Source: Byssothecium circinans (lineage: Eukaryota > Ascomycota > Dothideomycetes > Pleosporales > Massarinaceae). From it: a stretch of DNA of 64,000 bases. The notes beneath the pieces are model-generated. The model saw only the letters and a list, made by a program, of their open reading frames with translations, had not been told where the DNA came from and did not search any database. This document shows, piece after piece, positions 12,108 through 23,041 of the stretch; the stretch's first letter is position 1, and every line of letters starts with the position of its first letter. The stretch covers positions 57,672 to 121,671 of the forward strand of contig ML977033.1 in assembly GCA_010015675.1 (NCBI GenBank). Reading direction: 5' to 3'. The translations under genes and the position numbers were made by a program.

Positions 12108-14437
12108 TCACCACAGGATATCGTTAAACGCCGTCTTGAGTACATCGGTCCTCGTCTTCTGCATCTCGGGGGCACTGACTGTCTCGAGGATTTCAAGCGT
12201 CCTTTTGGCGTCTTCTTTCGCTTTCGAGAGGAGGGGATCAGTAAGGGGATTGGCGCCATCGTGTTTGGGAGAAAGGGGCTGTTCTTGGGCGCCGAGGATG
12301 CGTGCCATGAGGAGCTGGTGGAACGTTAGACTCCCCAAAGAATTACAATCGTCAGTGACTATTAGGGTGTAGGAGAGACTTACTGCTTCCTCAAATGCAC
12401 GATGCTGAAACACCCACCATACCCCAGCGTCCACGCGAAAATACTCCCACAAATGAAAGAACGATAATACCGCCATCCGTGCAGCTTCTAGCGCGCCTCG
12501 AATATCGCAACTTACACCACCTGCTTCGTTCTCGTCGGCTTGGATAGCCATGACACAGTGCCAGTAATTGCTCCTTAAGAACAGATTCTGTCGCAGGCGG
12601 CGGGGGTTCGTGGTCGCGAGATCCCGGACGATGTCTTCATCCGAGGTGGTTAGACGATGTGGGAATGAGCTAAGCAGCTGGTGGTAGTCGTTGATCAGCC
12701 TTGCGCGGTCGTCGGGCGAACTGGTGAGTGATTGGCCTAGCGATCGGGGTTTGCAGACTGTGCGCTGGACGAGGTTAGCCATGTGCCACATTGAGCGGAT
12801 GTATTGGCGGTCGGAGAGCTCGTATGGTGGGAAATTGTCCGTCATGGGTGCTATGTTGCCTGAACTCGCCGTTAGTATTCACCTCTGACAGACATTATCT
12901 TTGCAGTGTTGACAGCTAGCCTCTAGCCAAACTGAATTAGGAGATGATGGAGCGGACGTACTTATGCTCATAGGGTTGATGACTGCATCAGTGGTGCCAT
13001 TCGAGGGCGCACCATTGGCTATATAGTCGTCTAGCTCATCTGTAAGTGATTCAACTCGCACGTCGGAGAATGTGGCAGTCGGTGGAAGCTTCAAAAGCAC
13101 GGTGAGAAAGGTGTCTTGAAAGAACACAGCCTGCCATAGTTTCCTCCGTTGTTGCTTATCGCTGAGCGAACACCTAGGACTGATGATGTCCGGATCTCGA
13201 TGCAGACCCATAGCATACGATTGCCGAACAAGAACGCCAGCGAATGCCCATGCATCGGAGGCGTGGTTGTCATTCATCAAGAAGTAGCAGATTAGCACCA
13301 TGGCCTGCAGAGTGCGGATTGATGCTTTACTCAGGTATGATGACAACCGAAGAGCTTGTTGCGATGCCGAGACATAGAACTCCGCAATTTGTGCTTGCCC
13401 GTGGTCGGTCGTCATCGATATGAATTGCGTGGCCATGGCGTATACTACGAAGTGAAGTCCGACCAGAACTGGGTCGACGGTCAGCTTCTCCTCTACGGGC
13501 AACGACCAGAAGCGCTCGTAGTCCGCATAGAAGTTCCTCCGATGCAGCATAGGATAAACTGGATCCACCGCATCGAAGTATTTAGCAACTAAGATGTCTG
13601 CTTGATCTTTTGCAGGGAGGACGCCGATGACTTCTCCCAGTCCTCCACGGCTGGTCCAGTAGTTCGCAAAAGGATGCGATGAACCGAGACCGAAGAACGG
13701 CAAAGTATGGTTAGAGTAAGGGATGTTGGAGAGCAAGAATGGCGAAGATGCCGTCGACGACAATGATACGCTCCGGTATTGAGTCCTTGGCGAGGGTGTT
13801 GGTGGTACATGAACCTGTGGGGCAGGTCAGCTGGGGTGTTTGAACTAAGCTTCCGTCGGCAACGTGTCGGTCTTGGTGTGATAAACGAGCGCGGACAAGA
13901 GGTTGGCATCGCATTACCTGGAGGGACTTTGCGCGCTTTTCCTGTTTGGTTGGCAGCGACATTTTCTTGTTTGAGAGTTTCTTTCGGCCTGAATCGGGCG
14001 TGCCACTGCGGCTATAAGTTCGTCAGAGATGAGCTGATTGGGGAATGCGCTTTGGAGAGTAACTATAGTGAATTGCGTGCTGTTCAGCCGGACACCCAAT
14101 CTAGCGGTTGGCATACTCACTCTGCTGATGCGATCAGATTGGCGGCTTCCGAATACTTGCACTGCGACTGTCTCTTGAAGCAGGCCACGCATTGAGGCCG
14201 CCCTCGGTCGCACTACGATCATCGTCAGCACTCTTCGGCCCAACAGAGGTGCGCGCAAAGATGGCTTCAGGCACACCCAACCCCTTATCGTTCCCATTCA
14301 CTTACCTTCGTCTTCCTCTCGACACACTCCGCACAGCTCAGCGTCGGCTTATTACGCTTCTGCTTCCTGCGCGGCGGCGGCTGCTCGAATGTATCCGCAG
14401 CGGCAGGGGCCTCAGGTGTCATTGACGCCAAGTCCAT
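12108..14437 (-). CDS. Zn2Cys6 fungal-specific transcription factor
   Basis: Six exons (14437-14306, 14212-14121, 14005-13918, 13814-12962, 12859-12384, 12314-12108) give 615 residues with all phases agreeing. The zinc cluster is C35-X2-C38-X6-C45-X6-C52-X2-C55-X6-C62; intron 1 falls between Lys44 and Cys45. Basic residues (RRKQKRNK) precede it, and a Lys/Arg-rich linker (SGRKKLSNKK) is encoded by exon 3. The middle carries the fungal_trans regulatory region (for example YFDAVDPVYPMLHRRNF and SDAWAFAGVLVRQSYAMGLH). The last intron, 12383-12315, is 69 nt with no stop in frame, so retention would add 23 residues. Role: DNA-binding regulator, target unknown. Its neighbours are a pseudogene, a transposon and a chitin synthase and do not suggest a pathway. 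Confidence 0.9.
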
Positions 14438-14737
14438 GGCTGCAGGCACATGTCTTGTGTAATGGTGCTCACGTCCGCTGCATGGGTTTGATCTGAAACG
14501 GAAATGATTGCGTTCGTGGTACGGGAATAATTGACAAGAGGTTGTATTCCCATGGAAGATGGCGGGGTTGAATCGTCGGCCCGGGAAAGGGCAGATCTCT
14601 GTCGGAGTCCAGCCGCCGATTAGTCATCGGCTGAACCTCCCTGGAACATTGGATCGTTTCTCCAACCTTGCTACTTTGCTTTTGATTGATAGTCACTATT
14701 CTTTTTCTAAAAGAAGCTGGCACATGGAACGCCTAGG
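14438..14737. other. Region upstream of the Zn2Cys6 gene
   Basis: Promoter side of the minus-strand regulator. No gene is supported here, and short open frames on both strands look random. Confidence 0.45.
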
Positions 14738-14980
14738 TCAGTTCGGCGGCAGTGCGTTTTCAATGTTGGATCCATCGTGCGATAATCTCCCAACTTCGTA
14801 GGGAGTGAAATCAAATATAAGAAGCATGGCACTTGTCTTGCCGTTGATGAAGAGATGTTTGGGGTTTCGGCTTATTGGCACGACGTCGTGGCCTGCACGT
14901 GCGAGAACGGGGATTTGATGGGCGCCCTGGACTCCCTGGGCGCCCTGGACTCCCGAGGCTCCGAAGACGACTACGCGCAT
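14738..14980 (-). pseudogene. Truncated NmrA-like NAD(P)-binding gene remnant
   Basis: An 80-codon frame starts MRVVVFGASG and continues HQIPVLARAGHDVVPISRNP, the Rossmann N-terminus typical of NmrA-like atypical short-chain dehydrogenases, which are usually about 300 residues. Homology fades after about residue 55 and the frame stops at 14738, so most of the fold is missing. The glycine-rich loop contains an 18-bp tandem duplication (14920-14937 and 14938-14955) that repeats the GVQGAQ unit. The pogo transposon begins 98 bp upstream of this ATG, so the original promoter is displaced. Probably non-functional. Confidence 0.6.
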
Positions 14981-15078
14981 GGTAGGTGTCCTAGAGATTT
15001 TAGGCTGGAGATACGTTGCTATATACTCTTTCGGTATTCGACGTGGTTGTTGGGATACTCGCAAGGCGGAAACGTTTA

Positions 15079-15118
15079 CCGTGTTTAGTCAGCTGGCGCA
15101 CGGGCTCACCTGACGCAC
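15079..15118 (+). repeat. Left terminal inverted repeat of the pogo element
   Basis: Begins ccgtgtttagtcagctggcg. It matches the reverse complement of 17157-17196 except at one base (g at 15092 against t). Confidence 0.93.
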
Positions 15119-15339
15119 GATTTTCGCTGAGAATCGATAAATACATTTGACGCTGTACAGCTCAATATAAATTATAATATCGCGAGATTTTATAGAGTAA
15201 TAGGTAATCAAGTATGGAGAATATTTCTATACTGCTATCTAGTCGCGATACCTCAAAGGGAGGTTGATCTGCCGCCCCCGGTGATTTATCGCTAGGGGAG
15301 CTTAATTAACCTCAAGAACAGATTGCTCGCCACTACTAA

Positions 15340-17107
15340 CCTCCTGAGGGATAGTAGATTATTAAACCCTCCTTTTTTAAGCTTGTTTAGCAAGTTAGAT
15401 GTCCTTTTTGAGTTGCGCAGCTACTTCCCGGGCGTGCCTGTTGTCCTCTATTTCCTGCTTTTTCCGTACCTCCTCCTGGAGTCGCATCTCCTTTTAAGTA
15501 GCCCTTAGACGACGTCGCTCCTCTAATACCCGCTGCTTCTCTACTTTCTCCTCAGCCTTGCACCTTGTATCCTCTTCTTTTTAAAGTCTCTCTCTTTCTA
15601 CTTCTGCTTCTTTCTGTGCTTCACGATCACGAGCTCGCTGCACCTTATTTGGGCTCTAGAAGATAGCTCCACCATCCTAATTAGGAGGCTGATCAAGCTG
15701 GAGAGCCTTACCTTTCTGCCGGCACTTCTTTTCATTCACTAGCGCTCGTTTGAGGCCTTCGTTCTCGTGTTTCAAGAGTATATTCTAAGTTAATAGCGAG
15801 TGAATCGTCTGTAAGAGCTGCTAGGCCTTAGAGTCATAAACGTTATCAACAACTGCCCTTAGAAGCTTAGCGATCTTTCTCTAATCCTCAGCTGTGATGA
15901 CTAACCTCGAGCTCTCGCTGGAGGAAGGTCGCTCTGCCTTAGGATCACTGAATTGGCTCAGGATAACCTCAGAGTTGAAAGGGTGGAGACCGCAGGCTTC
16001 AAAGCCTAAGAGGATATTTTTAGTCGTAAAAGCCTTCTCCCACGCAGCCTAGAACATGCGAAAGAAGTCCCTCTTAGTTATAGCAGAGAAGGCTTATAAT
16101 TCTTCCATAAAGCGTACTATCTCTAAGCTGTACGCTCGTGAGAGAGGGCCGAACAGGTAGACGTCAAGCGGCTGCAGAGTATGAGTACTATAAGGAGGAT
16201 AGACTGCTAGGAGGATCTAGTTATCGTCGCAGTACTTAATGAACTTCATATTCACGTGGGAGCCATGGCCGTTAAGGATAAGTAGTTAGTATCGCCGTCA
16301 TGGTAACTTTGTTTTAGTCTCTCTATTAAAGATAGTCTTCAACTATTAAAGCCCGAGGTGATCGTTTGTCCAGCCACTAGGCGATGAGGCGAAGAAGGCC
16401 TTATGTACTGCAGGATCAAAATCCTGCAGCCATGAGTCTTGGATATTGCCTGAAACCGCCTGATAGATAAGGCCTGGAGAGAGCGACGATCCGTTAGCAC
16501 ATATATAGGCAATCGTCGTGACCCACTCGCGATTACCGTCCTGTACAGCCTGATTGACTCCTCCCTCCTCATACCTCCGTCGAGAGAAGATTCGCTTCAT
16601 CTTTGACAGCACGCCGATTAGGAAGCCCTTCTTATCCATATTGTACATGTTTGCTGGCTCAATTTCATATTCCTCAATTTTGCGCTTTAAGAGCTTAAAA
16701 TATAGCGCGTACTTGAAGGCAGAATCAGCTCTTTTTCTCTCCTTGTCTAAGCCAGTTGTCCATTTAGATACTAGGTCAACTTGGTGACGCTTAAGGAACT
16801 AATCTAGCCATGAGCTCCCTGCTTGTTAGCCGCTTATTTCACTAGCAAAGTTGCGTATCATGTTCTTGGTAGGCGGTAGGCCTCGCTCACACAGTCTCTC
16901 AATATACTGTACAAGCTCCTGCTCTTGACGGTTGTTTAGAAGTCGCTGATTCTCATACTGGGCTGCACGGGAGCCTTGGATTTTGTGCCACCTTCGCGAC
17001 AGAGTTGATCGTTCAACACCATATTTTCTCGCAGTCTGAGAGATATTAAGTTTTTCTCCAAGCTCCAGGGATTTCAACGCCACAATCGCCTCCTCAATTG
17101 GGTCCAT
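15340..17107 (-). pseudogene. Broken pogo-family DDE transposase
   Basis: The N-terminal segment (17107-16826) has a Psq/CENP-B-type helix-turn-helix (KLNISQTARKYGVERSTLSR). After stops at 16826 and 16799-16801 the frame resumes with YNMDKKGFLIG, the first catalytic Asp block, whose usual following Glu is Lys. It continues to SGWTNDHLGL, then two adjacent stops (16343-16348) where Gln/Lys-Trp would be expected. The second catalytic block reads LILNGHGSH, with Asp changed to Asn (codon 16271-16273). The third block reads KYCDDN. A Lys/Gln/Glu-rich C-terminal tail is traceable to about 15340. Several stops and two motif losses make it clearly inactive. Confidence 0.85.
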
Positions 17108-17156
17108 ATTGGTCGAGTTAGTATTATATGGTAATTTTGGTGTTCCCGGCCAAAGT

Positions 17157-17196
17157 GTGCGTCAGGTGAGCCCGTGCGCCAGATGACTAAACACGG
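17157..17196 (-). repeat. Right terminal inverted repeat of the pogo element
   Basis: Mirror copy of the left repeat (39 of 40 identical), ending ctaaacacgg next to the flanking TA at 17197-17198. Confidence 0.93.
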
Positions 17197-17373
17197 TACC
17201 CCGGTTCCCAACCCCACAGATTCATTCGATCAAGAGCTCCCAAGTCTCGACTTGAAGGGAGATGAGCACCCTCAATCAACGATATCGTACCGAGGTACAC
17301 CTTATCCTTCCCCCAACAGAACCTCAATCCAGATATCCAATCTAAGAACGAAATACACACGTAACAATCACCG

Positions 17374-20272
17374 TCATCTCCTCCCCCAAAAGCAACAACA
17401 CACCCCAACAAAAATCCACCTCGTATAAAACCAGAAACTCCCCACAAACCTCAGCAAATAACTAACCGAATTCGCCCACATCCAGAACTGGAAAAAGCGA
17501 ATCTTATGCCAATACGAACTGCCCAGAAAAGCCAGTGGCTTGAGGCTATCATTCAGCACAACAAGACAAACGAAGAAGTTTGAGAAGATATACGTCGCGA
17601 GCAGGATCGTCCGGAACTCCATGAGCGAATCGCTAGTAGCCAAAAGATTCGCCTTCTTCGCATGTGCATGCGCGGAATCTTTCGTCTGCAGGCGTTTAAC
17701 CACGTCTTCGTACTCGGCGTCGATATTCCGCCGATGATCAGGATGGGACTGCGACGTCGCGCTCGCTCCCGCAATCGACGACGTTCTCGTCTCCGCTCTT
17801 AGGAGTTGGTTCCCCCGCGGTTCGCGCGTGGGAAGGGCATGGTCTGTACCTTTGCTTCCCCAGGTAACATCATGGACGTTGCTGAATGCGAAGATATTCA
17901 AGATATTGATATACGCCGACGAGACGAAGAGAAACTGCGCGTAGCTCGTGAGTAAATGCCACGGATCGAGGGCTAACAAACCAACGGCGATATACACGCC
18001 GAAGACACTGATGCCCGCCACGATGATGGTTGTGGGACCGAGGTCGGCGTAGTATTCGTTGATGTAAGCGTACTGGCCCCCGTTGTCGTTCTCGACGCGG
18101 TAATCGACGAGGCGTTTTGTGAGGTAGATTAGGTTTAGCATCATGTAGGCTTGTATGAAGCCGAAGATGATGAAGGAGATTGTGTATCCGACGACGTGGT
18201 TCTTGGGCCGGCTGCCGAGTGCGAGGATGAATTGGAAGAGGATCATTGCGATGTAGATGATTTGGATGACGGCGTTGACTATGGGTGTGGCTTTTCCGAA
18301 GGGGAATCCGGTGATGGGTTGGCCGGCAGGCGGGTCGCCTGCGATCTCGTTGACTGTGAAGGTGGTGAGGAGGAAGGCGGCGAGAGAGAACCAGGAGAGG
18401 AAGAGGGCGAGAATGCTGTGGAGGAGCTGGATGTGGAAGGCTGCTAGTCGGATAATGTTGTGGCCCGACTTGTACACGCGGTGCCAGTGCGTGATGACGT
18501 AGATTGTGGAGAAGAAGGCGCCGTTTAGCCAGCGTCGGCGCTGGTTGATGAAGTCGGTTGTGTTCATAGGTATGTCGGTGGTGGCTTTGGAATGCATGTC
18601 GAAAGCGAGGTGCCATTTTGTTCTTTCTTTGCTGAGAACTTGGAAGCAGATTACGCGGTCGTCGGCGAGGTAGCGGTTTAGGTTCCAAGGCTTTTGCGAA
18701 CTGGATTTTAGTCTTGTTGAGAAAGATGTTGGGTCGCCGCGAAGGGCATCTTCGAGCGGTGGGCCTACTTGACCACGGAATCTGGGAGAAGAACGGATCT
18801 GTTGGAAACCGGGCGTAGAGAGGGGTGCGATTGTGCGAGATAGGCCTTTGGTCGAATACACAGAATTGCAAAAGCCACACTGACTGCCAAAAGACGCAAG
18901 TGCAAAGACAGACATAAAGAAGCAGGTCACATACCTCCAAGCCGAAAAAGCCCCAGGCAACAGCGACATATACCCCGTCGAAGACTCAAAAGCCCGATCC
19001 AACTGAAACCCAATCTTAAACTCAAAAACCTGAGCCGCAACCAGCGGATTCAAAATATTCCACCAACTGCCCCCCAAACTAGGTCGCAACTCGCCACACA
19101 CCCCACCGAGATTTTTATCGTTATAGAAAGCCTCCCAGATACGAAGCAACGCACTGTCTTCCTCGATCCTCGTAGCGGTGTCCAGATGCACGACGATTTC
19201 GGGATTCAGGATGCGCGAGACGGAATAGTACAGCCAGCGGTAGGAATTGAGCTTACCGCAGTTTTCGGCCTTGACTACGAGGATAAATTGGACGGGGCCT
19301 GGGCTTTGGCGGGCGATGGGCGAGGGGGTAGGTTTTTCGATTTGGAGATCTTCGGGTACGGTGAGCTGGGTTGTATATTCGAACTATTTCCCAAAATTAG
19401 TGTTTTTTAAACTTTGGAAGAACAGCGATTAGGTACTGAGTTGTTCTTACCACATGCGCGCGTACAGCTTTCCCATTGACCTCACGCCGAAGAAGACCAT
19501 GCCGATATATCCCAATAGCAGCCAGCAAGTCCAAGGCCCCGGGGTCCGCGGCACCCAGCCCATCAATTGTGATGCAAATCGAGAATTTTTGCCATGCCGA
19601 ACCGTCTCTGTTCCAGAACTCGGATTTCTTGACTGTTTGAATGCGTCTGCAGGCCTCTATCGCACTGTGCAGAGTACGACATAGGAGTGCTTTGTCTTCG
19701 TTGTAGTACGTGATGCCTATCAGGATCTCGGTATGTCGGTTGTACATGGAGGATCGGAGAGTGTAGCCATTCCGGAGGGTGAAGTTATCTGCATCGTCCA
19801 CTACAGCGGTATCTGTGAGATGGTTAGGAATGGTTTAGTGGCTGAGGATGGGTGGATGGAGGTGATGTGCTGAGACTTGCATCGAAGTTTTGTGAACTCA
19901 TCTGGGTCGGAGTGGTAGATAGAGACTGGTGGGGATTGGCTTGATGCAACTTGTGAAGGCACATCAAAGTTCTGAGAGTATACTCCTTGGTACAGAGGCT
20001 GAGGAGATTGGCTGCTATCCACTGCTTATCACTTAGTGTTTGTTTTGCTATGGTTGGAGAAATATTTTCTTCCACTGAACGATCTCGGTTGAACACATAC
20101 CCGAATTTTGGGGCTGTACTGCGGACGCATTTAAGATACTATCACGAGATCCAGCTGCAAGACTGTGCAGAGCGTATGAATTGTCTTCCTCTTCTTCATC
20201 TGAATCGGGGTCCTGGGGCGCTTGGGTATAGGTGCTGGCGTCGGTACCAGTGCGGTGAAGACTTCGAGGCAT
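17374..20272 (-). CDS. Chitin synthase, divergent class III-like
   Basis: Five exons (20272-20101, 20021-19881, 19812-19451, 19383-18935, 18781-17374) give 843 residues. Class III-type blocks occur in order: FTLRNGYTLRSSMYNRHTEI, ITYYNEDK, FEYTTQL, GGVCGE, LLPGAFSAWR, GPPLEDALRGD, QRRRWLNG, KSGHN. Several membrane helices follow QRRRW (for example ILALFLSWFSLAAFLLTTF), and more lie near the C-terminus. The intron 19880-19813 appears to be GC-AG (donor GCAAGT); only this choice keeps frame and restores KLRYTA before the NFTLRNG block. Two motifs deviate from the usual form: LDTATR where DAGT is expected, and LADDRV instead of AEDR. The expected role is UDP-GlcNAc polymerisation into chitin at the plasma membrane, but it may be a diverged paralogue with altered activity. 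The next upstream ATG, 20365, would add hydrophobic residues atypical for this family. Confidence 0.85.
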
Positions 20273-20955
20273 AGTGTATCTAGAGACAAAAACGAGAACA
20301 GGCGAGAGACATCGCTCGTGGAGGAGCGAGAAGCCGAGACGATATAAGAAAATGACAAGTTCCAAGGCAAGGCTGAAGTCTGCCTTTCACTTTACGTGGC
20401 GTGGGCTAGATGTGTGCACTTCAGCCCCAATACGAGTGTCTGGAGCACGTAAAGCCACACAATCGACAGTCGCGACAAGGTAAAGCGAGCAGTCGCCCAA
20501 TTACCATTCTCACAGTTCTTTCTGTTCCGGTTAAGCATAAATAGAACCGAGGGAGGAATACCTAAACTTACCGAGTACAGGTTAAGGAACATGCTCTATC
20601 TGACGCTTGGATTTGGAATATCTGAACATCACGTGAGTGAATATACCACACATGCAACACTCCTTACGGGGGGGGGGTTATGCGACTTGCGGATTCACAA
20701 TTATCTTAACATCCTCACAAGAACCCTGCGTTAATTCCAGATCAAGGCTGCGCTTCTCAATTAGTGAGGCTGTTAATTCCTTATTGACAGGAGGTAAGAA
20801 CGATCCACGTGCGGATATTGGGATAATTGGCAGTCGCGAGGGCTTACATCCCCCGTAAGGCTCTGCACTCATAAGTTCGATCTCAAAAGCATACCTACCA
20901 CCTCTCCTGTCCTTCCAAAAGCCCTAAAAGGATTCCTCCAGCCCATAACTAAACC
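20273..20955. other. Intergenic region with a G run
   Basis: Promoter side of the chitin synthase and 3' side of the dehydrogenase. A run of nine G lies near 20669. No gene is seen. Confidence 0.5.
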
Positions 20956-21936
20956 TTATACACGCGCCTTCTCAGCCATAGCCTTCTGTCCCGACTCGAT
21001 CCCACTATTCAACAACGCTTCCACATTCGTCAATCCCTCAATAAACTTGATCATACCACCCTCACCATCCTCAATCTCGAAAAATCTTCCCCTGTCACTG
21101 AAAATCAGTTCGCCGCGCCGTTTCCCATCTGCCATGAGCACAACCACCGATCGCGCCGCCACATCCGGCGTCTGTATGTTGTCCCCTAGGGAAGCAGCAA
21201 AGCCAGCAGGCAGGATGTTTGTGGCGGTCCAAGAGGGCGAGATAGCATTGACGCGGATTGGAAGATTGTGTCTGGGGAGCAAGCCGGTTAAAGAACGCAG
21301 GAGGCCGAGGACTGCGTGCTTGGCGGCTCCGTAGTCTGGAGTTGGGAAGCGGGAGAAGCCTATCTACGTGTTGGAATTTTCTTCTCTGGTTATACGAAAG
21401 GGATATGTGGTGTACGTACTTGAAGCACTAGCGGTCATGACTACGCTGCCTCCCTCTGCCCCATTCTTCCTCAGGTAGTGGATCCCCAACTTCACCGTGT
21501 AAATCACGCCTGTCAGATTTACCTCCACAGTCTTCAAATTCGGCTTCTTCAATTCTCCATCCTCATCCAAATCTTCCTCTAGAAAAGACTCAGTCGGGCC
21601 GATCCCCGCATTGGCGAACACGTGGTCGATACGCCCGTACTCGGCATGAGCGGCTTTGAAGAGCCCGGCTTGGTCGGACCAGGAAGTGACGTCGACTTTC
21701 TTAAAGGGGATGTTGGCATGTTGAGAGGGGAGCGGGTTCAAATCGCTGGTAAAGACTTTGGCACCGTGCGCGAGAAGGAGATTGAGGGTTGCGAGGCCGA
21801 TTCCTGAGGAGGCACCTGGAGGGTGTCAGATTGGACGGATAGAGGAGTATGGGCTGTGGGTGTTTGGACCTGTCAAGACCACTACTTTGTCCTTCACATT
21901 GGCGAGGTCGGCATCTGAAATAGTAAAGCTTGTCAT
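20956..21936 (-). CDS. Short-chain dehydrogenase/reductase
   Basis: Three exons (21936-21870, 21815-21420, 21359-20956) give 288 residues, typical of classical SDRs. The cofactor loop TGASSGIG starts near residue 22 and is interrupted by intron 1. NAG is present in VFANAGIG. The catalytic Ser lies in the TASASS segment and the catalytic Tyr-Lys pair in YGAAK. Exon 3 is read from the GATAG acceptor, giving SSFSRFPTPDYGAAKHAV. NAD(P)-dependent oxidation or reduction of an unknown small molecule in the cytosol is expected. No pathway partner is adjacent. Confidence 0.9.
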
Positions 21937-22557
21937 GTTGGACGGAAGCGGATGGAAGATAAGAGGAGTGAAGAGCTATATGAAAGCATCGATTACAAAT
22001 CTAAAGGGTGGCTAGTTGAGGTAGGAGTAAAGTGTCTAGAAAGACAGCTGTTATACGTGAGGAGTCGAAGAGTAGTACTCCAAGCCGAGGTTGGCTTGGG
22101 CCGTTGAATAGATGTGGGCTCGGCATCAGATTGAACGAGGACTTCGGAGGTAAATGCATGAGAGTTGAGGACGCGTACCGAAACCTGAACCCAGGGCGTA
22201 ACCCCGCACTTTGGGAGGACGTAGCACACCGATCGCGACATTGTCTTTCATTTCAAGTGAATGAACATTCCCACGTAGGTTTAGTGCTTTTCTCAATTGT
22301 GCTCGGCAATCCTACGGCTTTATTACGCAGAGCCCTATACCGACTCAGCCATCGTTGCGTCCTCTAGGCTCCATAATTGGCGCTTTCTCTGTAGATGCCC
22401 TGGCCCTAGTCCTCCATTAGGGTAGCGACGCCGTGATACATCGTGAAAGACGTGTATTCAACCTTCAAAAACAAAACATGATGCCAACCTGAGTGTAGCG
22501 TTCTGTCCGAAAGGGTGACTAGGTATTCGCTTTCGCTGTCGACGTTTTGCCCATCAT
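21937..22557. other. Intergenic region
   Basis: Promoter of the dehydrogenase and 3' flank of LSM4. No supported gene; open frames here overlap on both strands without recognisable motifs. Confidence 0.5.
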
Positions 22558-23041
22558 CTAGACACCACCACCACCGCCTCTTCCACGTCCTCGTCCACGC
22601 CCACGCATGCCCCGTCCTCCCCGATCGCCGCGGTGTTCCCCACGCTGGTGCATGCCACCTCGACCACCCCTGTTCGCCTGGTCTTTTGCCTGCTGCTCCT
22701 TGACCACGTCCACAATCTCGTCGGGAACCCGCAGGTATTTGATCTGCCTTGGGTCAGCGCTCCTTCCATTGTGAGATCAATTCTGGGCGACATACGGTGC
22801 TCCCGCGCACATATATCTCAGGTAGCCTCCAGAACTTGTCGCCGTCTGTGCTTGTTCGCACCACCTCTTTCAGGGTCAAGTTCATCCATGTGTCGCAATT
22901 TACGAGAAGGCCGTTCAGCGTCTCACCGCTCTTCAACTCGACGAGCATAGGGTGGCCCGTTGCGGCGGTCAGTAGGCCTAGGGGGAGCTGTGGGCTTGTC
23001 AGTGTGAGTTCCCCGTGACGAGCTTGCGAATGGCGCACCAT
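22558..23041 (-). CDS. lsm4: U6 snRNA-associated Sm-like protein LSM4
   Basis: Three exons (23041-23039, 22987-22796, 22743-22558) give 126 residues. The Sm fold is complete: [37 protein letters not shown] (Sm1) and [15 protein letters not shown] (Sm2). The C-terminus is Arg/Gly-rich ([13 protein letters not shown]), as in LSM4 proteins. The first exon is the ATG alone. The 51-nt intron 23038-22988 (donor GTGCGC, CTGAC branch, CAG acceptor) has no in-frame stop, so an unspliced message would add 17 residues. The MLPL start, shared with yeast and human LSM4, favours splicing. LSM4 works in the Lsm1-7 (mRNA decay) and Lsm2-8 (U6 snRNA) rings. Confidence 0.93.

Larger units (their letters stand above)
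15079..17196 (-). mobile_element. RIP-degraded pogo/Fot1-type DNA transposon
   Basis: A 2118-bp element bounded by 40-bp terminal inverted repeats matching at 39 of 40 positions and flanked by TA on each side (15077-15078 and 17197-17198), the target duplication of Tc1/mariner-pogo elements. Inside, the minus strand encodes a recognisable pogo transposase broken by stop codons. The changes fit C-to-T mutation at CpA on either strand (repeat-induced point mutation). It sits between the NmrA-like remnant and the 3' end of the chitin synthase gene. Confidence 0.9.

Noticed and set aside
13589..13962. Separate small minus-strand genes around 13.6-14.3 kb
   Set aside because: They are exons and introns of the Zn2Cys6 gene read in continuous frames.
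18782..18934. Alternative intron GTGACC...CAACAG in the chitin synthase
   Set aside because: A GTATGT donor with the later CAG acceptor gives SAWRFRGQVGPPLEDALRGD, closer to class III enzymes, with a better donor.
17870..18940. Long Arg/Pro/His-rich open frame of 356 codons
   Set aside because: It overlaps the chitin synthase catalytic region in another frame. Its composition is that of a shadow frame, and the other frame has conserved motifs.
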